Assembly: GCF_019219075.1 (NCBI RefSeq)
Contig: NZ_JAHUWJ010000011.1
Location: 62,001 to 126,000, forward strand
Source: Chitinophaga sp. sic0106
GTDB taxonomy: Bacteria; Bacteroidota; Bacteroidia; Chitinophagales; Chitinophagaceae
Length of the DNA stretch: 64,000 bases
Direction of reading: 5' to 3'
A program made the position numbers and the translations under genes. Below are positions 23,769-33,417 of this stretch, piece after piece. The notes beneath the pieces are model-generated. The model saw only the letters and a program-made list of their open reading frames with translations, made no database searches and was not told where the DNA came from. Position 1 is the stretch's first letter. Each line of letters opens with the position of its first letter.

Positions 23769-24815
23769 TTATTTTGCTGATCTCACGCATCTGAAGCCCA
23801 GATTCGCCAATCCTGATTCCGGCGTTGTTTTCATCCTGGCGGAAACCCTGTAGCCGCGGCAATATTCATCGCTACACATATATGAACCGCCACGGATCAC
23901 ATGTTTGATCTGGCCGGGATCTTCCGGGTCAAATGCTTCCGCAGGGCCGGTAGGGTTTACAGACAGCTCCCCGTCTTTTCCATAATAATTAGCATGGTAT
24001 AAATCATGTACCCACTCCCACACGTTGCCGGACATATCGTATAGTCCATAACCGTTAGGGGCATACGATTTTACTGGCGCTGTACCAGTGAAGCCATCGG
24101 TATTGGTATTTTTATAAGGAAAGTTTCCGTTCCAGGTATTGGCTTTGGGCTTGCCGGCGGTGAGGGCTTCTGTGCCCCAGGGATACAGTTGGTTTTTGAG
24201 TCCGCCCCTGGAAGCATATTCCCATTCCGCCTCGGTAGGGAGGCGCTTATTGGCCCATTTGGCAAAGGCAACGGCATCCTCGTAAGATACCTGCGTTACC
24301 GGATGGTTTTCTCTGCCTTTGATGTCGCTGTCCGGTCCTTCAGGATGGCGCCAGCTGGCACCGGCTACAAAGCTCCACCATTGCGATACATCGTTAAAAG
24401 GCACGGCATGATCCGGTGGAGTAAACACCAGTGCACCAGCGGCGAGCATGCTGCTATCCGGCTCCGGGGAGCCTGGTGGCAGTCCGCGCATCAGCTCTTC
24501 CTTGGAAATAGGCTTTTCTGCAGTGGTTACATAGCCGGTTTGGGTCACAAAGAGTGCGAACTCCGCGTTGGTAACTTCGTGTTCATCCATATAAAAGCTG
24601 TCCACTTTCACATTGTGTTTTGGATATTCATCCGCTACACCGGTGTTGTCGTCCGCTCCCATACCGTAAGTGCCGGCAGGCACGAGTACCATATGGTTCA
24701 GCGTATCCGGGGTGTTGAAGCTGGCAGTTTCTTTGGCTGCGGGCGTGGACTGGCCACAGGAAAATAAGCCCGTCAAGCTGGTGAGGATGCAAATATTGAT
24801 ATAATTTCTGGTCAT
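23769..24815 (-). CDS. Formylglycine-generating-enzyme-like (SUMF1) lipoprotein
   Basis: The 348-residue product has a lipoprotein signal ending in LFSC (Cys20) followed by an FGE-sulfatase domain from about residue 40 (MVLVPAGTYGMGADD, MDEHEVTNAEFALFV, RLPTEAEWEYASRGG, GLYDMSGNVWEWV, HVIRGGSYMCSDEYCRGYR). Both cysteines used by true formylglycine-generating enzymes are present, at residues 314 and 319 in the C-x4-C arrangement. Active FGE converts a cysteine of sulfatases to formylglycine. Many Bacteroidota homologues lack these cysteines, so this copy may be catalytic; no sulfatase is adjacent, and the LtaS-type protein at 44006 uses Thr instead. Confidence 0.92.
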   Translation of the reverse strand: MTRNYINICILTSLTGLFSCGQSTPAAKETASFNTPDTLNHMVLVPAGTYGMGADDNTGVADEYPKHNVKVDSFYMDEHEVTNAEFALFVTQTGYVTTAEKPISKEELMRGLPPGSPEPDSSMLAAGALVFTPPDHAVPFNDVSQWWSFVAGASWRHPEGPDSDIKGRENHPVTQVSYEDAVAFAKWANKRLPTEAEWEYASRGGLKNQLYPWGTEALTAGKPKANTWNGNFPYKNTNTDGFTGTAPVKSYAPNGYGLYDMSGNVWEWVHDLYHANYYGKDGELSVNPTGPAEAFDPEDPGQIKHVIRGGSYMCSDEYCRGYRVSARMKTTPESGLANLGFRCVRSAK

Positions 24816-24959
24816 TGTCTATGCTCGCTGTTTACGGTGATCATCAAAAATAGCAGGTATTTTCTTTTTTTTATCTGTTCCCCAATAGCAGGTTAACAAT
24901 TTCATAATTATTTTTTTACGTAAATAGTTGTAATCTGCGGTCAGAATATCACTTTGCTT

Positions 24960-26324
24960 ATGCAAAATACCGGCATGCCCTTTAGCCGTAAGGATTTTGG
25001 GGATGACTTTTTATGGGGCGTAACTATATCCGCTTTTCAGAATGAGGGAGCTTTCAGCGATGATGGCAAGGGGCCTTCTATCTGGGATACTTTCTCCGCC
25101 CGCAAAGGCAAAATCAAAGATCGCAGTCATGCACAGGTAGCTTCTGACTTCTACAACCGCTTTCTACAGGATATACTGCTGGCCAAGATTCTGGGCTTCT
25201 CTGTTTTCCGTTTTTCCATTGCCTGGTCCCGCATCTTACCAAAGGGTACGGGAGAAATAAATCCACATGGCATCGCATTTTACCATCGCGTGATAGATGC
25301 CTGCCTGGAAGTAGGATTGGAACCTTATGTAACGCTGTACCACTGGGACCTGCCACAGGCGCTGGAACAGAAAGGCGGCTGGTGCCACAGGGGCGTAGTG
25401 TTTGCCTTTGAAGAATATGCCAGAATTTGTGTGCGTGAATACGGCGCCAAAGTACGCAACTGGATTATATTGAATGAGCCGTTTGGCTATACTGCCCTGG
25501 GCTACATGCTGGGCGTGCATGCGCCAGGAAAATTCGGGTTATCCTATTTCCTGCCTGCCGTACACCACACCGTGCTGGCGCAATCCGGCGCAGCGCGGAT
25601 CATCCGGGAAGAAATGCCCGAAGCTAACATCGGTACTACTTTTTCCTGCTCGCATATTATCCCATATACCAATAACGAAAAAGATCTCTACGCGGCCCGC
25701 CGGGCGGATGCACTTTTTAACCGCTTGTTTATAGAACCCTCGCTGGGCCTTGGTTACCCGGTAGATGATTTCCCGCTGCTGAAAAAAATCAGTAGGCGTT
25801 ACGCCCTCTGGCGCGACTGGGAAAAGCTCGCTTTCGACTTCGATTTTATAGGCATCCAGAATTATTTTCCTTTAGTGGTGAGATATAATGCCTTTATGCC
25901 TTACCTCGGCGTTTCCGAAGTGAAGGCAAAAGACAGGAAAGTGCCTGTAACGGGCCTCGGATGGGAGATTAACGGGAACGGCCTGTATGAAATTCTCAAG
26001 CAATTTGCTGCCTACAAAGGTGTGAAGAAACTGATAGTTACTGAAGGCGGCGCCTCCTTCCCCGACGTGTTACAAGATGATGGCTGTATTCATGATACTG
26101 CGCGTATCAGCTATTTCCAGGAATACATCGGCGCTGTACTAAAGGCCCGCCAGGAAGGCATTCCCGTTGATGGTTACTTCGCCTGGACACTGACCGATAA
26201 CTTTGAATGGGCAGAAGGATACCGGGCAAGGTTTGGCCTGGTGTATGTGAACTTTGAAACGCAACAAAGGATTATCAAGGATTCGGGGTATTGGTTTAAG
26301 GAGATGTTGACAAGGGAGGGTTAG
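24960..26324 (+). CDS. Glycoside hydrolase family 1 beta-glucosidase
   Basis: The product of 454 residues from ATG 24960 has the GH1 barrel features: FLWGVTISAFQNEGAF at the start, the acid/base Glu in LNEPFGY (about residue 163) and the nucleophile Glu in VTEGGASF (about residue 352; the usual motif is TENG). No signal peptide is visible, so it should act in the cytoplasm on imported disaccharides. It converges with the SusD gene and may serve the uptake system 26391-33248, though it is not in the same operon. The motif variant TEGG keeps the nucleophile. Confidence 0.94.
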   Translation: MQNTGMPFSRKDFGDDFLWGVTISAFQNEGAFSDDGKGPSIWDTFSARKGKIKDRSHAQVASDFYNRFLQDILLAKILGFSVFRFSIAWSRILPKGTGEINPHGIAFYHRVIDACLEVGLEPYVTLYHWDLPQALEQKGGWCHRGVVFAFEEYARICVREYGAKVRNWIILNEPFGYTALGYMLGVHAPGKFGLSYFLPAVHHTVLAQSGAARIIREEMPEANIGTTFSCSHIIPYTNNEKDLYAARRADALFNRLFIEPSLGLGYPVDDFPLLKKISRRYALWRDWEKLAFDFDFIGIQNYFPLVVRYNAFMPYLGVSEVKAKDRKVPVTGLGWEINGNGLYEILKQFAAYKGVKKLIVTEGGASFPDVLQDDGCIHDTARISYFQEYIGAVLKARQEGIPVDGYFAWTLTDNFEWAEGYRARFGLVYVNFETQQRIIKDSGYWFKEMLTREG

Positions 26325-26334
26325 TGTTAAACAA

Positions 26335-26368
26335 AAAGGTTTCGTGAACTCACGTCCACGAAACCTTT
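26335..26368 (-). terminator. Terminator between GH1 and SusD genes
   Basis: A perfect 12-bp stem AAAGGTTTCGTG (26335-26346) with 26357-26368 lies between the convergent stops. The minus-strand reading ends in a five-T run, so it best serves the SusC/SusD transcript. Confidence 0.8.
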
Positions 26369-26390
26369 CCTGCAACCAGTAATATTATTC

Positions 26391-28067
26391 CTAATACCCT
26401 TTCGCTGCCTGCGCCGTTTTCAACTTCGCATTTCTGTCAATGGCCGACTGCGGATAAGGCATCAGCACAAAATTATTGTTCCATACACGCGCCTGTACAG
26501 ATGAGTTATTCAGATCAGTGATGCCCGTCATCACCGTAGCTGCAATGTTCCAGCGGCGTATATCATAGTAACGCTGGCCTTCGCCGGCGAGTTCTATTCT
26601 TCTCTCGTTTCTGATAAACTCCCTGAGTGTTTCTTTACTGCTGTTGGCAACGCGGTCAACAGCCGGCATGCCTGCGCGATCCCTGATATCGTCCAGTGCA
26701 TCGTAGATGGAGGCGTCAGGTCCGCTTACTTCATTTTTAGCTTCAGCATAGGCTAACAGTATTTCTGCATAGCGGATGATGGGGAAATCCTGCGCACCAT
26801 CCCACTCGGTGGTGTTATACACCGGGTCCACCAGTTTACGGAAGTTATAGCCGGTTTTACTGTTGTTGTTGTTAGCGCCAGATTTCCAGGTAAAGGTAAA
26901 TCCTGATGAATACCTGTTCCAGGTAGCTGATGGGAACTGTATGCTGGCATATAGCCGGGTATCCCTGTTTTTGAATTCTGCATAAAACGCTGCATTAGCG
27001 TTGCCATCATTGAAGTTGATAGCGCGTGTAGCAGGTGTTTGAGGAGCGAAAGCGCTACCATTCCTGTTCCAGTAAGCATTTACCAGGCTTTGTGTAGGAG
27101 TGATAGAGCTCCATCCACCTAGTGCAGATGTTGGTAATAAGGTATTCAGGCCATTTCCCCAGGCATAGGAAGAATTCGTGATAGCCTGTGAAGCAAGGAT
27201 AATTTCAGGATTGCTTTGCTCGTTGGCAGCCCAGAACTGCTGTTCGTAGCTGGACAGGCCCTTGTAAAATTTATCCTTATCTGCGGCATCTGCGAAGTCA
27301 ACGAAGGTGGAGAAGTCATCGCTCATGTCGGCAGCAGAAACAGCTGCTACACGGAATAACTCATAACCCTGGCCCATTACTTTCTGTGCGCTGGCTACTG
27401 CATCTGCATATTTCGCAAAATGTAACTGTACCCTGGTGAGTATCGCCCAGGCTGCACCGGAGGTAATGCGACCTGATTCATTACCGGTACCACCGGAATA
27501 AGAAGCTGGTAAGTCCGGTACTGCTGCCTGCAGTTCAGTGATAACGAAGTTGATCACATCCGCCTGAGGGGTTGGATCTACGGCTGTTTCAGAAGGATCA
27601 GTGTATTGTTCCTTAATCAAAGGCACAGGGCCGAAGGTGGCCGTCAGCTCATAATACGCAAATGCCCTGATGGCACGTGCTTCTGCAATGTACTGCTTCC
27701 TGGTCTGGTCGTCGATCGGTGCTTTGTCGATATTTGCCAGGAAGTAGTTTAAGGTCCTGATGGATTGATACTTGCCTGCATAGCCTGCATCGATGGAAGG
27801 ATCTACGTTACCAGCACTGATATAGGTAGCGGTGCTTTCCCATGGGTACTGTGCATAGGCGTTATCCGTTTTGCCATCATCATAGGCGTAGTTAAAGCCA
27901 TACTGCAGGTAGCCGTAGCAGGCATTCAGCGCCAGGCGAGCATCATTGGATGATTTCCAGAACGATGCAGTAGAAATCGTATCGTTAGGGGTGAGCTCGA
28001 GTTTTTTAGAACAACTCATAAACAAGCTCACTGATAATATAGATATATATAATTTAGATCTTTTCAT
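26391..28067 (-). CDS. SusD/RagB-type nutrient-binding lipoprotein
   Basis: The 558-residue product has a lipoprotein signal ending in SLFMSC and the SusD family pattern: FWKSSNDARLALNACYGYLQ near the N-terminus, the TPR-like helices RAIRAFAYYELTATFGPVPL and the C-terminal RNERRIELAGEGQRYYDIRRW. SusD proteins sit on the cell surface and bind the oligomer that the partner SusC imports. It starts 11 bases after the SusC gene ends. The ligand cannot be read from the sequence. Confidence 0.96.
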   Translation of the reverse strand: MKRSKLYISILSVSLFMSCSKKLELTPNDTISTASFWKSSNDARLALNACYGYLQYGFNYAYDDGKTDNAYAQYPWESTATYISAGNVDPSIDAGYAGKYQSIRTLNYFLANIDKAPIDDQTRKQYIAEARAIRAFAYYELTATFGPVPLIKEQYTDPSETAVDPTPQADVINFVITELQAAVPDLPASYSGGTGNESGRITSGAAWAILTRVQLHFAKYADAVASAQKVMGQGYELFRVAAVSAADMSDDFSTFVDFADAADKDKFYKGLSSYEQQFWAANEQSNPEIILASQAITNSSYAWGNGLNTLLPTSALGGWSSITPTQSLVNAYWNRNGSAFAPQTPATRAINFNDGNANAAFYAEFKNRDTRLYASIQFPSATWNRYSSGFTFTWKSGANNNNSKTGYNFRKLVDPVYNTTEWDGAQDFPIIRYAEILLAYAEAKNEVSGPDASIYDALDDIRDRAGMPAVDRVANSSKETLREFIRNERRIELAGEGQRYYDIRRWNIAATVMTGITDLNNSSVQARVWNNNFVLMPYPQSAIDRNAKLKTAQAAKGY

Positions 28068-28078
28068 AAAAACACATT

Positions 28079-31000
28079 TTAGAGGGTGAGGTTAATACCA
28101 AATGACCAGGACTTCAGCTGTGGATAACCTGCTCTCACAGATGCTGACTCCGGATCGAAGTCCTTCATACGCTTGTCCCCTCTGATAGTAAATGGATTGT
28201 TGCTGGACATATAAATCCTCAGCTTCTGCATATGTGCGCGCTGCATCACGTGATCAGGAATGGTATATCCGATGGATAAGGATTTGATCCTGAAATAATC
28301 TGCATTAAACAGCCAGAAGCTGGACATCTGCAGGTTTTGAGAGTTAGCAGCAGATCTTAACACGCGCGGATAAGCGGCATTAGGATCAGGGTTGGCAGCG
28401 GTCCAACGGCCAAGCACATACTCTTTTACGCCGGCACCATTAAAGAACGCCTGTGATGCCTCATTTTCCAGGTATACTTTTACTCCGGATACACCCTGAC
28501 CAATGATGGAGAAATCAAAGTTTTTGTAGCTCGCAGAAGCGTTCAGACCATAGGTTAAATATGGTACGTCGTTACCTGTAACTACTCTGTCTTCTGCAGT
28601 GATCGCATTGTCACCGTCCTGATCTACATATTTAATGTCGCCCGCTTTGGTGCCGGAAAACTGCTTCGCATGTTTTGCTACTTCGGCGTCTGTTACAAAT
28701 AAACCATCTGCCTGGTACATGTAGAAATCTCCTACGGCGCCGCCTACACGCTGAATGTAATAGTCTTTAATGATGTCAGTTCCCTGGTTGTTGAGGGAGA
28801 GGATTTTGTTCTGTACTTTGGAGAAGTTACCGCCTACGCTATAATTGAAATCGCCAATGCGGTCGCTATATGCAAGTGTTAATTCAATACCTCTATTCTG
28901 CACGCTACCCATGTTTTTAGATGGTAACTGGTCTGTGGTCAGTCCCGCCTCGTATGGTACAGAGGCATCTTGCAGCAAGATATCATTGGTTACTTTATGG
29001 AATACATCTAACTGGAGAGTGAGTTTATTTTGCAGGAAGCCCGCATCAATACCGATGTTAGCCATTGTCGTTTTTTCCCAGGACAGTGTTGGATTAGCCA
29101 GTTTGCCCGGAGAAACGCCATCCTGTTGTTTTTCATCCAGGATACCTACTGTAGAAGATACTAAGCCATCATAGAAATCATAGTTACCTACGTTGTTGAT
29201 GTTACCTAACTTACCCCAGGAACCTCTCAGTTTCAGATCGTAAACTACGTGGTTGTTTTGCAGGAAATCTTCCTGGCCTATGCGCCATGCACCGGAGAAC
29301 GAAGGGTAGTAGCCCCATCTGTGGCCAGGTGCAAACCGGGAGGATTCATCTCCTCTGAGATTAGCTTCCAGGATATATTTATCGTTATATGTATAATTCA
29401 ACCGTCCGAAAACAGAGAACAATGCATATTGCTGAATACCGCCAAAAGCACTGGTATTCAATGGATCAGTAGAGCCGGCATTGATGGCGTCCAGGCCGTT
29501 TGTAACAAAGTTTTTCCTGATTACTCTGATAAAGCGGGCCTTGTTATTCTCGAAAGAAGTACCTGCCAATACCTGACCGGAATGTTTGCCAACTCGTTTG
29601 CTATAACCGGCAGTTAATTGTGCCAGCAGGTTGGTAGTGTTCTGCCAGGACTCACCCAGCTGATTGACGTTAACAGCAGTAGAAGCAATAGGTACGCCCG
29701 TGTTGAAGTTCTTGATAGGGTCCATTCTGTTTACAAACTGCGAGCTGTCGTAGTTGTAGTTGTTATAAGAAAACAGACCGATGATATCTAAATCCTTGAT
29801 CGGAGTATAAGTACCCGTCAGGTTACCGATGAAGCGGTTGGTACCGGAAGAGTTTCTGCCACCTTCCTGCAGCATCCTCACGGGGTTATCTTTAGCCAGG
29901 GTAGCGTCTACCACACCACCGTTGATAGTGCCCCATTCGCCATTGGATTGTTTATTTACCAGCAGTGGTGTTACACGGTTTAAGCTGGTGAAGCTCAGCG
30001 CGCCTGTTTCACTGTTGATCTCATCTCTGATGAAGGAGAGGTTTGTTCCAACTTTAAACTTCTCCGATACTTGTGATTCTACATTTGTACGGAATGAATA
30101 TCTCTTTAAATCCTTTTCAGGAATTAAGGAGTTTTGTTTCAGGTATGAGCCACTGAAATAATAGCGGGTAGTACCACCACCTGAAACACTTATCTGGTGC
30201 TCGGTGATAGGAGCAGAGTTGCGTAATGCCAGGGAATACCAGTCAGTATTAGGGAAACTATCCGGGCTGGTACCATTTTTTATTTTATCCAGCTGGGTAG
30301 CGTTATAAACTGGTGTACCACCGGCATTGGTAGAGGCTTCGTTGCTCAGTATAGCATAGTCATAGGAGCCGAGCCATTTAGGCAGAACGAGTGCTTTCTG
30401 GAAGCCGTAGTAGCCGTTGTATTGTACGGTTGGCTTACCGGATTTACCTTTTTTGGTAGTCACCAATATCACACCGAAGGAAGCTCTGGAACCATAAAGA
30501 GAAGAAGCGGCTGCATCTTTCAAAACCGACATGCTTTCTACGTCAGAACCATTGATTCTGGCAAAGTCACCAGCGGTTACCGGCACCCCATCCACAATAT
30601 ACAGCGGGCTGGAAGTACCCAGGTTACCACGTCCGCGCACGTTGATAGTGCCCACGTCGCTACCCACATCGCCTGGGCGCGCCATTACCACCATACCTGG
30701 AATTAAACCCTGCAGGGAGTTGGTGAGGGAAGTTACTGGTCTGTTAACAATCTGTGCTTTATTGAGCGTGTTTACAGAACCGGAAAGGTTCACGCGTTTT
30801 TGTACACCATAGGCAACAGCCACTACCTCGTTGATATTGATAGAGGATACTTCTAACTTAATATGCAATTCTTTTTCGCCGGCGAGTTTGATTTCCTGGG
30901 AGGTAAAACCGATGGCGGAAACCACGAGGGTGGCGCCATCCGGAGCCTCCAGGGTGAAGCTGCCATTGCCGCCGCTGGTAGTACCTTTGGTGGTGCCTTT

Positions 31001-31516
31001 GATTACTACGGATACACCCGGGATAGGATCACCTTTTGTATCAGTAATGGTACCATGGATGATGGCGGCAGGACTCATTGCTGTGGTGCCGGCCTTATAG
31101 AGCACTACTTTGGTGTCGTTCATGATTTTCCAGGTGATATCGGTTTCACCCAGGATCACTTTAAGGGCCTGGTCAATACTGGCATTTTCAATAGCAATAT
31201 CCAGCGGTTTGTAGCTGCTGAAATCCTCTTTGCTATAGTAAAACCGATAAGTAGTCCTGCGCTCTATTTGTTTAAATGCTTCATCAATGGCAATGTTTTT
31301 TGATTTCAGGTTGATCAGTCCCTGTGCATTGTTCACCGCAGATACCTGCAATGCAACTAACAACAGGATGACCAGCTTTAGCGCCAATACGGGCGTGCGT
31401 ACAGGCAAGGAGCATCCCTTGAAAATACAACGTAATTTTCCTTTCATAAATGAGATTTTGGTTTTAATTGACATAACGCATCTTACAGGCATAGAAAGCC
31501 CTATCAGTTTATTCAC
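28079..31516 (-). CDS. SusC/RagA-type TonB-dependent receptor with STN domain
   Basis: The 1145-residue product has an N-terminal basic stretch and hydrophobic signal (about residues 38-62), an STN domain (FKQIERRTTYRFYYSKEDF...), a carboxypeptidase-D-like domain (IHGTITDTKGDPIPGVSVVIKGT), a TonB plug (NLSGSVNTLNKAQI, GNLGTSSPLYIVDGVP, YGSRASFGVILVTTKKG) and an outer-membrane barrel ending in SWSFGINLTL. The STN domain marks a transducer that signals to the FecR/ECF pair encoded upstream. The exact start is unsure: later in-frame Met codons, such as the one starting MKGKLRC, are plausible. Confidence 0.95.
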   Translation of the reverse strand: MNKLIGLSMPVRCVMSIKTKISFMKGKLRCIFKGCSLPVRTPVLALKLVILLLVALQVSAVNNAQGLINLKSKNIAIDEAFKQIERRTTYRFYYSKEDFSSYKPLDIAIENASIDQALKVILGETDITWKIMNDTKVVLYKAGTTAMSPAAIIHGTITDTKGDPIPGVSVVIKGTTKGTTSGGNGSFTLEAPDGATLVVSAIGFTSQEIKLAGEKELHIKLEVSSININEVVAVAYGVQKRVNLSGSVNTLNKAQIVNRPVTSLTNSLQGLIPGMVVMARPGDVGSDVGTINVRGRGNLGTSSPLYIVDGVPVTAGDFARINGSDVESMSVLKDAAASSLYGSRASFGVILVTTKKGKSGKPTVQYNGYYGFQKALVLPKWLGSYDYAILSNEASTNAGGTPVYNATQLDKIKNGTSPDSFPNTDWYSLALRNSAPITEHQISVSGGGTTRYYFSGSYLKQNSLIPEKDLKRYSFRTNVESQVSEKFKVGTNLSFIRDEINSETGALSFTSLNRVTPLLVNKQSNGEWGTINGGVVDATLAKDNPVRMLQEGGRNSSGTNRFIGNLTGTYTPIKDLDIIGLFSYNNYNYDSSQFVNRMDPIKNFNTGVPIASTAVNVNQLGESWQNTTNLLAQLTAGYSKRVGKHSGQVLAGTSFENNKARFIRVIRKNFVTNGLDAINAGSTDPLNTSAFGGIQQYALFSVFGRLNYTYNDKYILEANLRGDESSRFAPGHRWGYYPSFSGAWRIGQEDFLQNNHVVYDLKLRGSWGKLGNINNVGNYDFYDGLVSSTVGILDEKQQDGVSPGKLANPTLSWEKTTMANIGIDAGFLQNKLTLQLDVFHKVTNDILLQDASVPYEAGLTTDQLPSKNMGSVQNRGIELTLAYSDRIGDFNYSVGGNFSKVQNKILSLNNQGTDIIKDYYIQRVGGAVGDFYMYQADGLFVTDAEVAKHAKQFSGTKAGDIKYVDQDGDNAITAEDRVVTGNDVPYLTYGLNASASYKNFDFSIIGQGVSGVKVYLENEASQAFFNGAGVKEYVLGRWTAANPDPNAAYPRVLRSAANSQNLQMSSFWLFNADYFRIKSLSIGYTIPDHVMQRAHMQKLRIYMSSNNPFTIRGDKRMKDFDPESASVRAGYPQLKSWSFGINLTL

Positions 31517-31561
31517 TGTTTAGTAGTTCACCTGCTTGTGATTTTATTTTTTTATTGGTCT

Positions 31562-32611
31562 TTAATAAATGTTCACTGTATTGTTGGTAATACTATAGTT
31601 GAATGGTTTTATCAGTTTTAATATATTTAACACCTCTTCTATTTTGGATTTGTCGAAAATACCGGTATACCTGTAATGCATAGCGTCGGTATTACTAAAT
31701 TCAAATGTTACGTTATATTGTCTTTCCAGTTCAGCGGCTATGGCTGAAAATGGCTCGTCTACGAAGCTCAGCTGTCCTTTGATCCAGGCTGTTTCCACCA
31801 CTGCGGAGTCCAGTAACCTCACCTGTGTGAGATTGAACTCACTGACATTATTTTTAGGTAGTACCAGCTTTTCGGATGGCTTCAGGATAAATGCTTTTTT
31901 GCTGTTTTTCAGCGCCACTTCTACTTTTCCATTGATCAATGACGTTTCAAACTTCGCCTCTCCAGGATAGGAACGAACGTTTAAAGTGGTTCCCAGTACA
32001 CGGATGTCAGCATTTTCTGTATGAATAACAAACGGTGATTCGGCATTGGAAACCACGTCAAAGTAGGCTTCCCCCACCAGTATCACCGACCTGGAATGCA
32101 CACCGAAGTTTTTGCTGTACGAAATTTTACTATCCGCATTCAATAATACGGTACTCCCGTCCGGCAAGCGTATGGTTGATTTAGATGCCCGCTGCGTGAT
32201 CATTTCACTAACATTCTTTGCCTGCCTGATATCTTCTGTTTCTCCTTCCTGTAGGGAGAGATAAAAACCCAGACCTAGCAAAAACGGTACGGCTATTACT
32301 GCCGCCGCTTTCATCCATACCTTTCCCCGCCGTTTATGCATGACCGGTACTATGCGCCCGGAGTCCGCTTTTTTATGCGTCGGTATATCCTGGCAAACTT
32401 TCCCGTAATAATGTACAGCATAGGCCTGTAATGCCCGTTCTGCAGCCGCTTCCTCGTCGTAATCCGGTTTTCCCAGCTCATCGTTCAGAAACCGGAACTC
32501 AGGATACCTGGACAGCAGGTTTTCCAGTGCCTGCAGCTCTTCCGTAGTGGCATCCCCCGTCATCTTCTTTGATAACAGGTCATACATCCGTTTTTCTGTG
32601 TTCTCATCCAT
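31562..32611 (-). CDS. FecR-type anti-sigma factor
   Basis: From ATG 32611 (MDENTEKRMYDLLSKKM) the product has about 349 residues: a cytoplasmic N-terminal region, one membrane segment (VWMKAAAVIAVPFLLGLGFYL, about residues 97-117) and a periplasmic FecR domain (TIRLPDGSTVLLNADSKI, VLVGEAYFDV, FVIHTENADIRVLGTTLNV), then the DUF4974-like tail. It should hold the ECF sigma factor encoded upstream inactive until the STN domain of SusC signals. An extension of 8 residues upstream is possible. It lies 45 bases before the SusC gene. Confidence 0.93.
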   Translation of the reverse strand: MDENTEKRMYDLLSKKMTGDATTEELQALENLLSRYPEFRFLNDELGKPDYDEEAAAERALQAYAVHYYGKVCQDIPTHKKADSGRIVPVMHKRRGKVWMKAAAVIAVPFLLGLGFYLSLQEGETEDIRQAKNVSEMITQRASKSTIRLPDGSTVLLNADSKISYSKNFGVHSRSVILVGEAYFDVVSNAESPFVIHTENADIRVLGTTLNVRSYPGEAKFETSLINGKVEVALKNSKKAFILKPSEKLVLPKNNVSEFNLTQVRLLDSAVVETAWIKGQLSFVDEPFSAIAAELERQYNVTFEFSNTDAMHYRYTGIFDKSKIEEVLNILKLIKPFNYSITNNTVNIY

Positions 32612-32693
32612 TTGTCTAGAGTATAAGACTATCAAAAAGGTATTTACCGTGAGAGGGGATTGAAATTTTTTTTTGAGGCGCCCTGGCGGTGGA

Positions 32694-33248
32694 TTATTTC
32701 TTGCCTTCCAGGTACTGTTGGAGCTGTAGCCTGATACGTTTCAAGGCGGTTCGCATGTGTGATTCTATGGTATTCTGGGAAATGTCCAGTACGGCGCCTA
32801 TGCGCTTGTAAGAGAATCCTTCTTCCTTTGCCAGCCGGAATACCAGCTGACATTGCTGGGGGAGGGTAGAGATGGCGTATTCAATTTCCCGCTTGGTTTC
32901 ATTGCGGATATATACATTTTCGGCGGAACTGGTGATGTCGGCCGTATCAAAGTCGTCCAGGGCGGCAGTGGCTTTCCGCTTCTGTTGGGATATCCAGGTA
33001 AAGCAGGCGTTTTTAGCCGCCCGGAAAAGGTACAACTCTATATCTTCCACAAAGTTAAGCCGGTGATCCATCGTCCAAACTTTCAGCAGGATGTCGGACA
33101 CAATTTCCTCTGCGGCCTCCGCATCTTTCAATAAATTATAACAAAACCTGAATAACCGGGGGTGAAAATGGAGAAAGATAGATTGATAAGCCTTCTCATC
33201 ACGTAAGTAGGCAATTCTATTCAGCAAATACGTTACACTTTCTACCAT
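32694..33248 (-). CDS. ECF sigma factor (FecI/SigZ-like)
   Basis: The 184-residue product has sigma region 2 (FHPRLFRFCYNLLKDAEAAEEIVSDILLKVW) and region 4 helix-turn-helix (LPQQCQLVFRLAKEEGFSYKRIGAVLDISQNTIESHM). It heads the leftward unit sigma, FecR, SusC, SusD, the standard trans-envelope signalling arrangement in Bacteroidota. It likely activates the SusC/SusD genes when the ligand is present. Confidence 0.94.
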   Translation of the reverse strand: MVESVTYLLNRIAYLRDEKAYQSIFLHFHPRLFRFCYNLLKDAEAAEEIVSDILLKVWTMDHRLNFVEDIELYLFRAAKNACFTWISQQKRKATAALDDFDTADITSSAENVYIRNETKREIEYAISTLPQQCQLVFRLAKEEGFSYKRIGAVLDISQNTIESHMRTALKRIRLQLQQYLEGKK

Positions 33249-33417
33249 GCGTGATCGTGATTTATACGGAAGTCTTGGCGTTGTGGTGACCGAAGATAGA
33301 CAAAATCAAATAATATCCCACCTAATAACTAATACAATCGAATGCAGGTGCACATGTCATAAAAAAAGCGCCCCTGATAAACAGAGACGCTTCCTGATAT
33401 ACTCAGATAAACACAGA

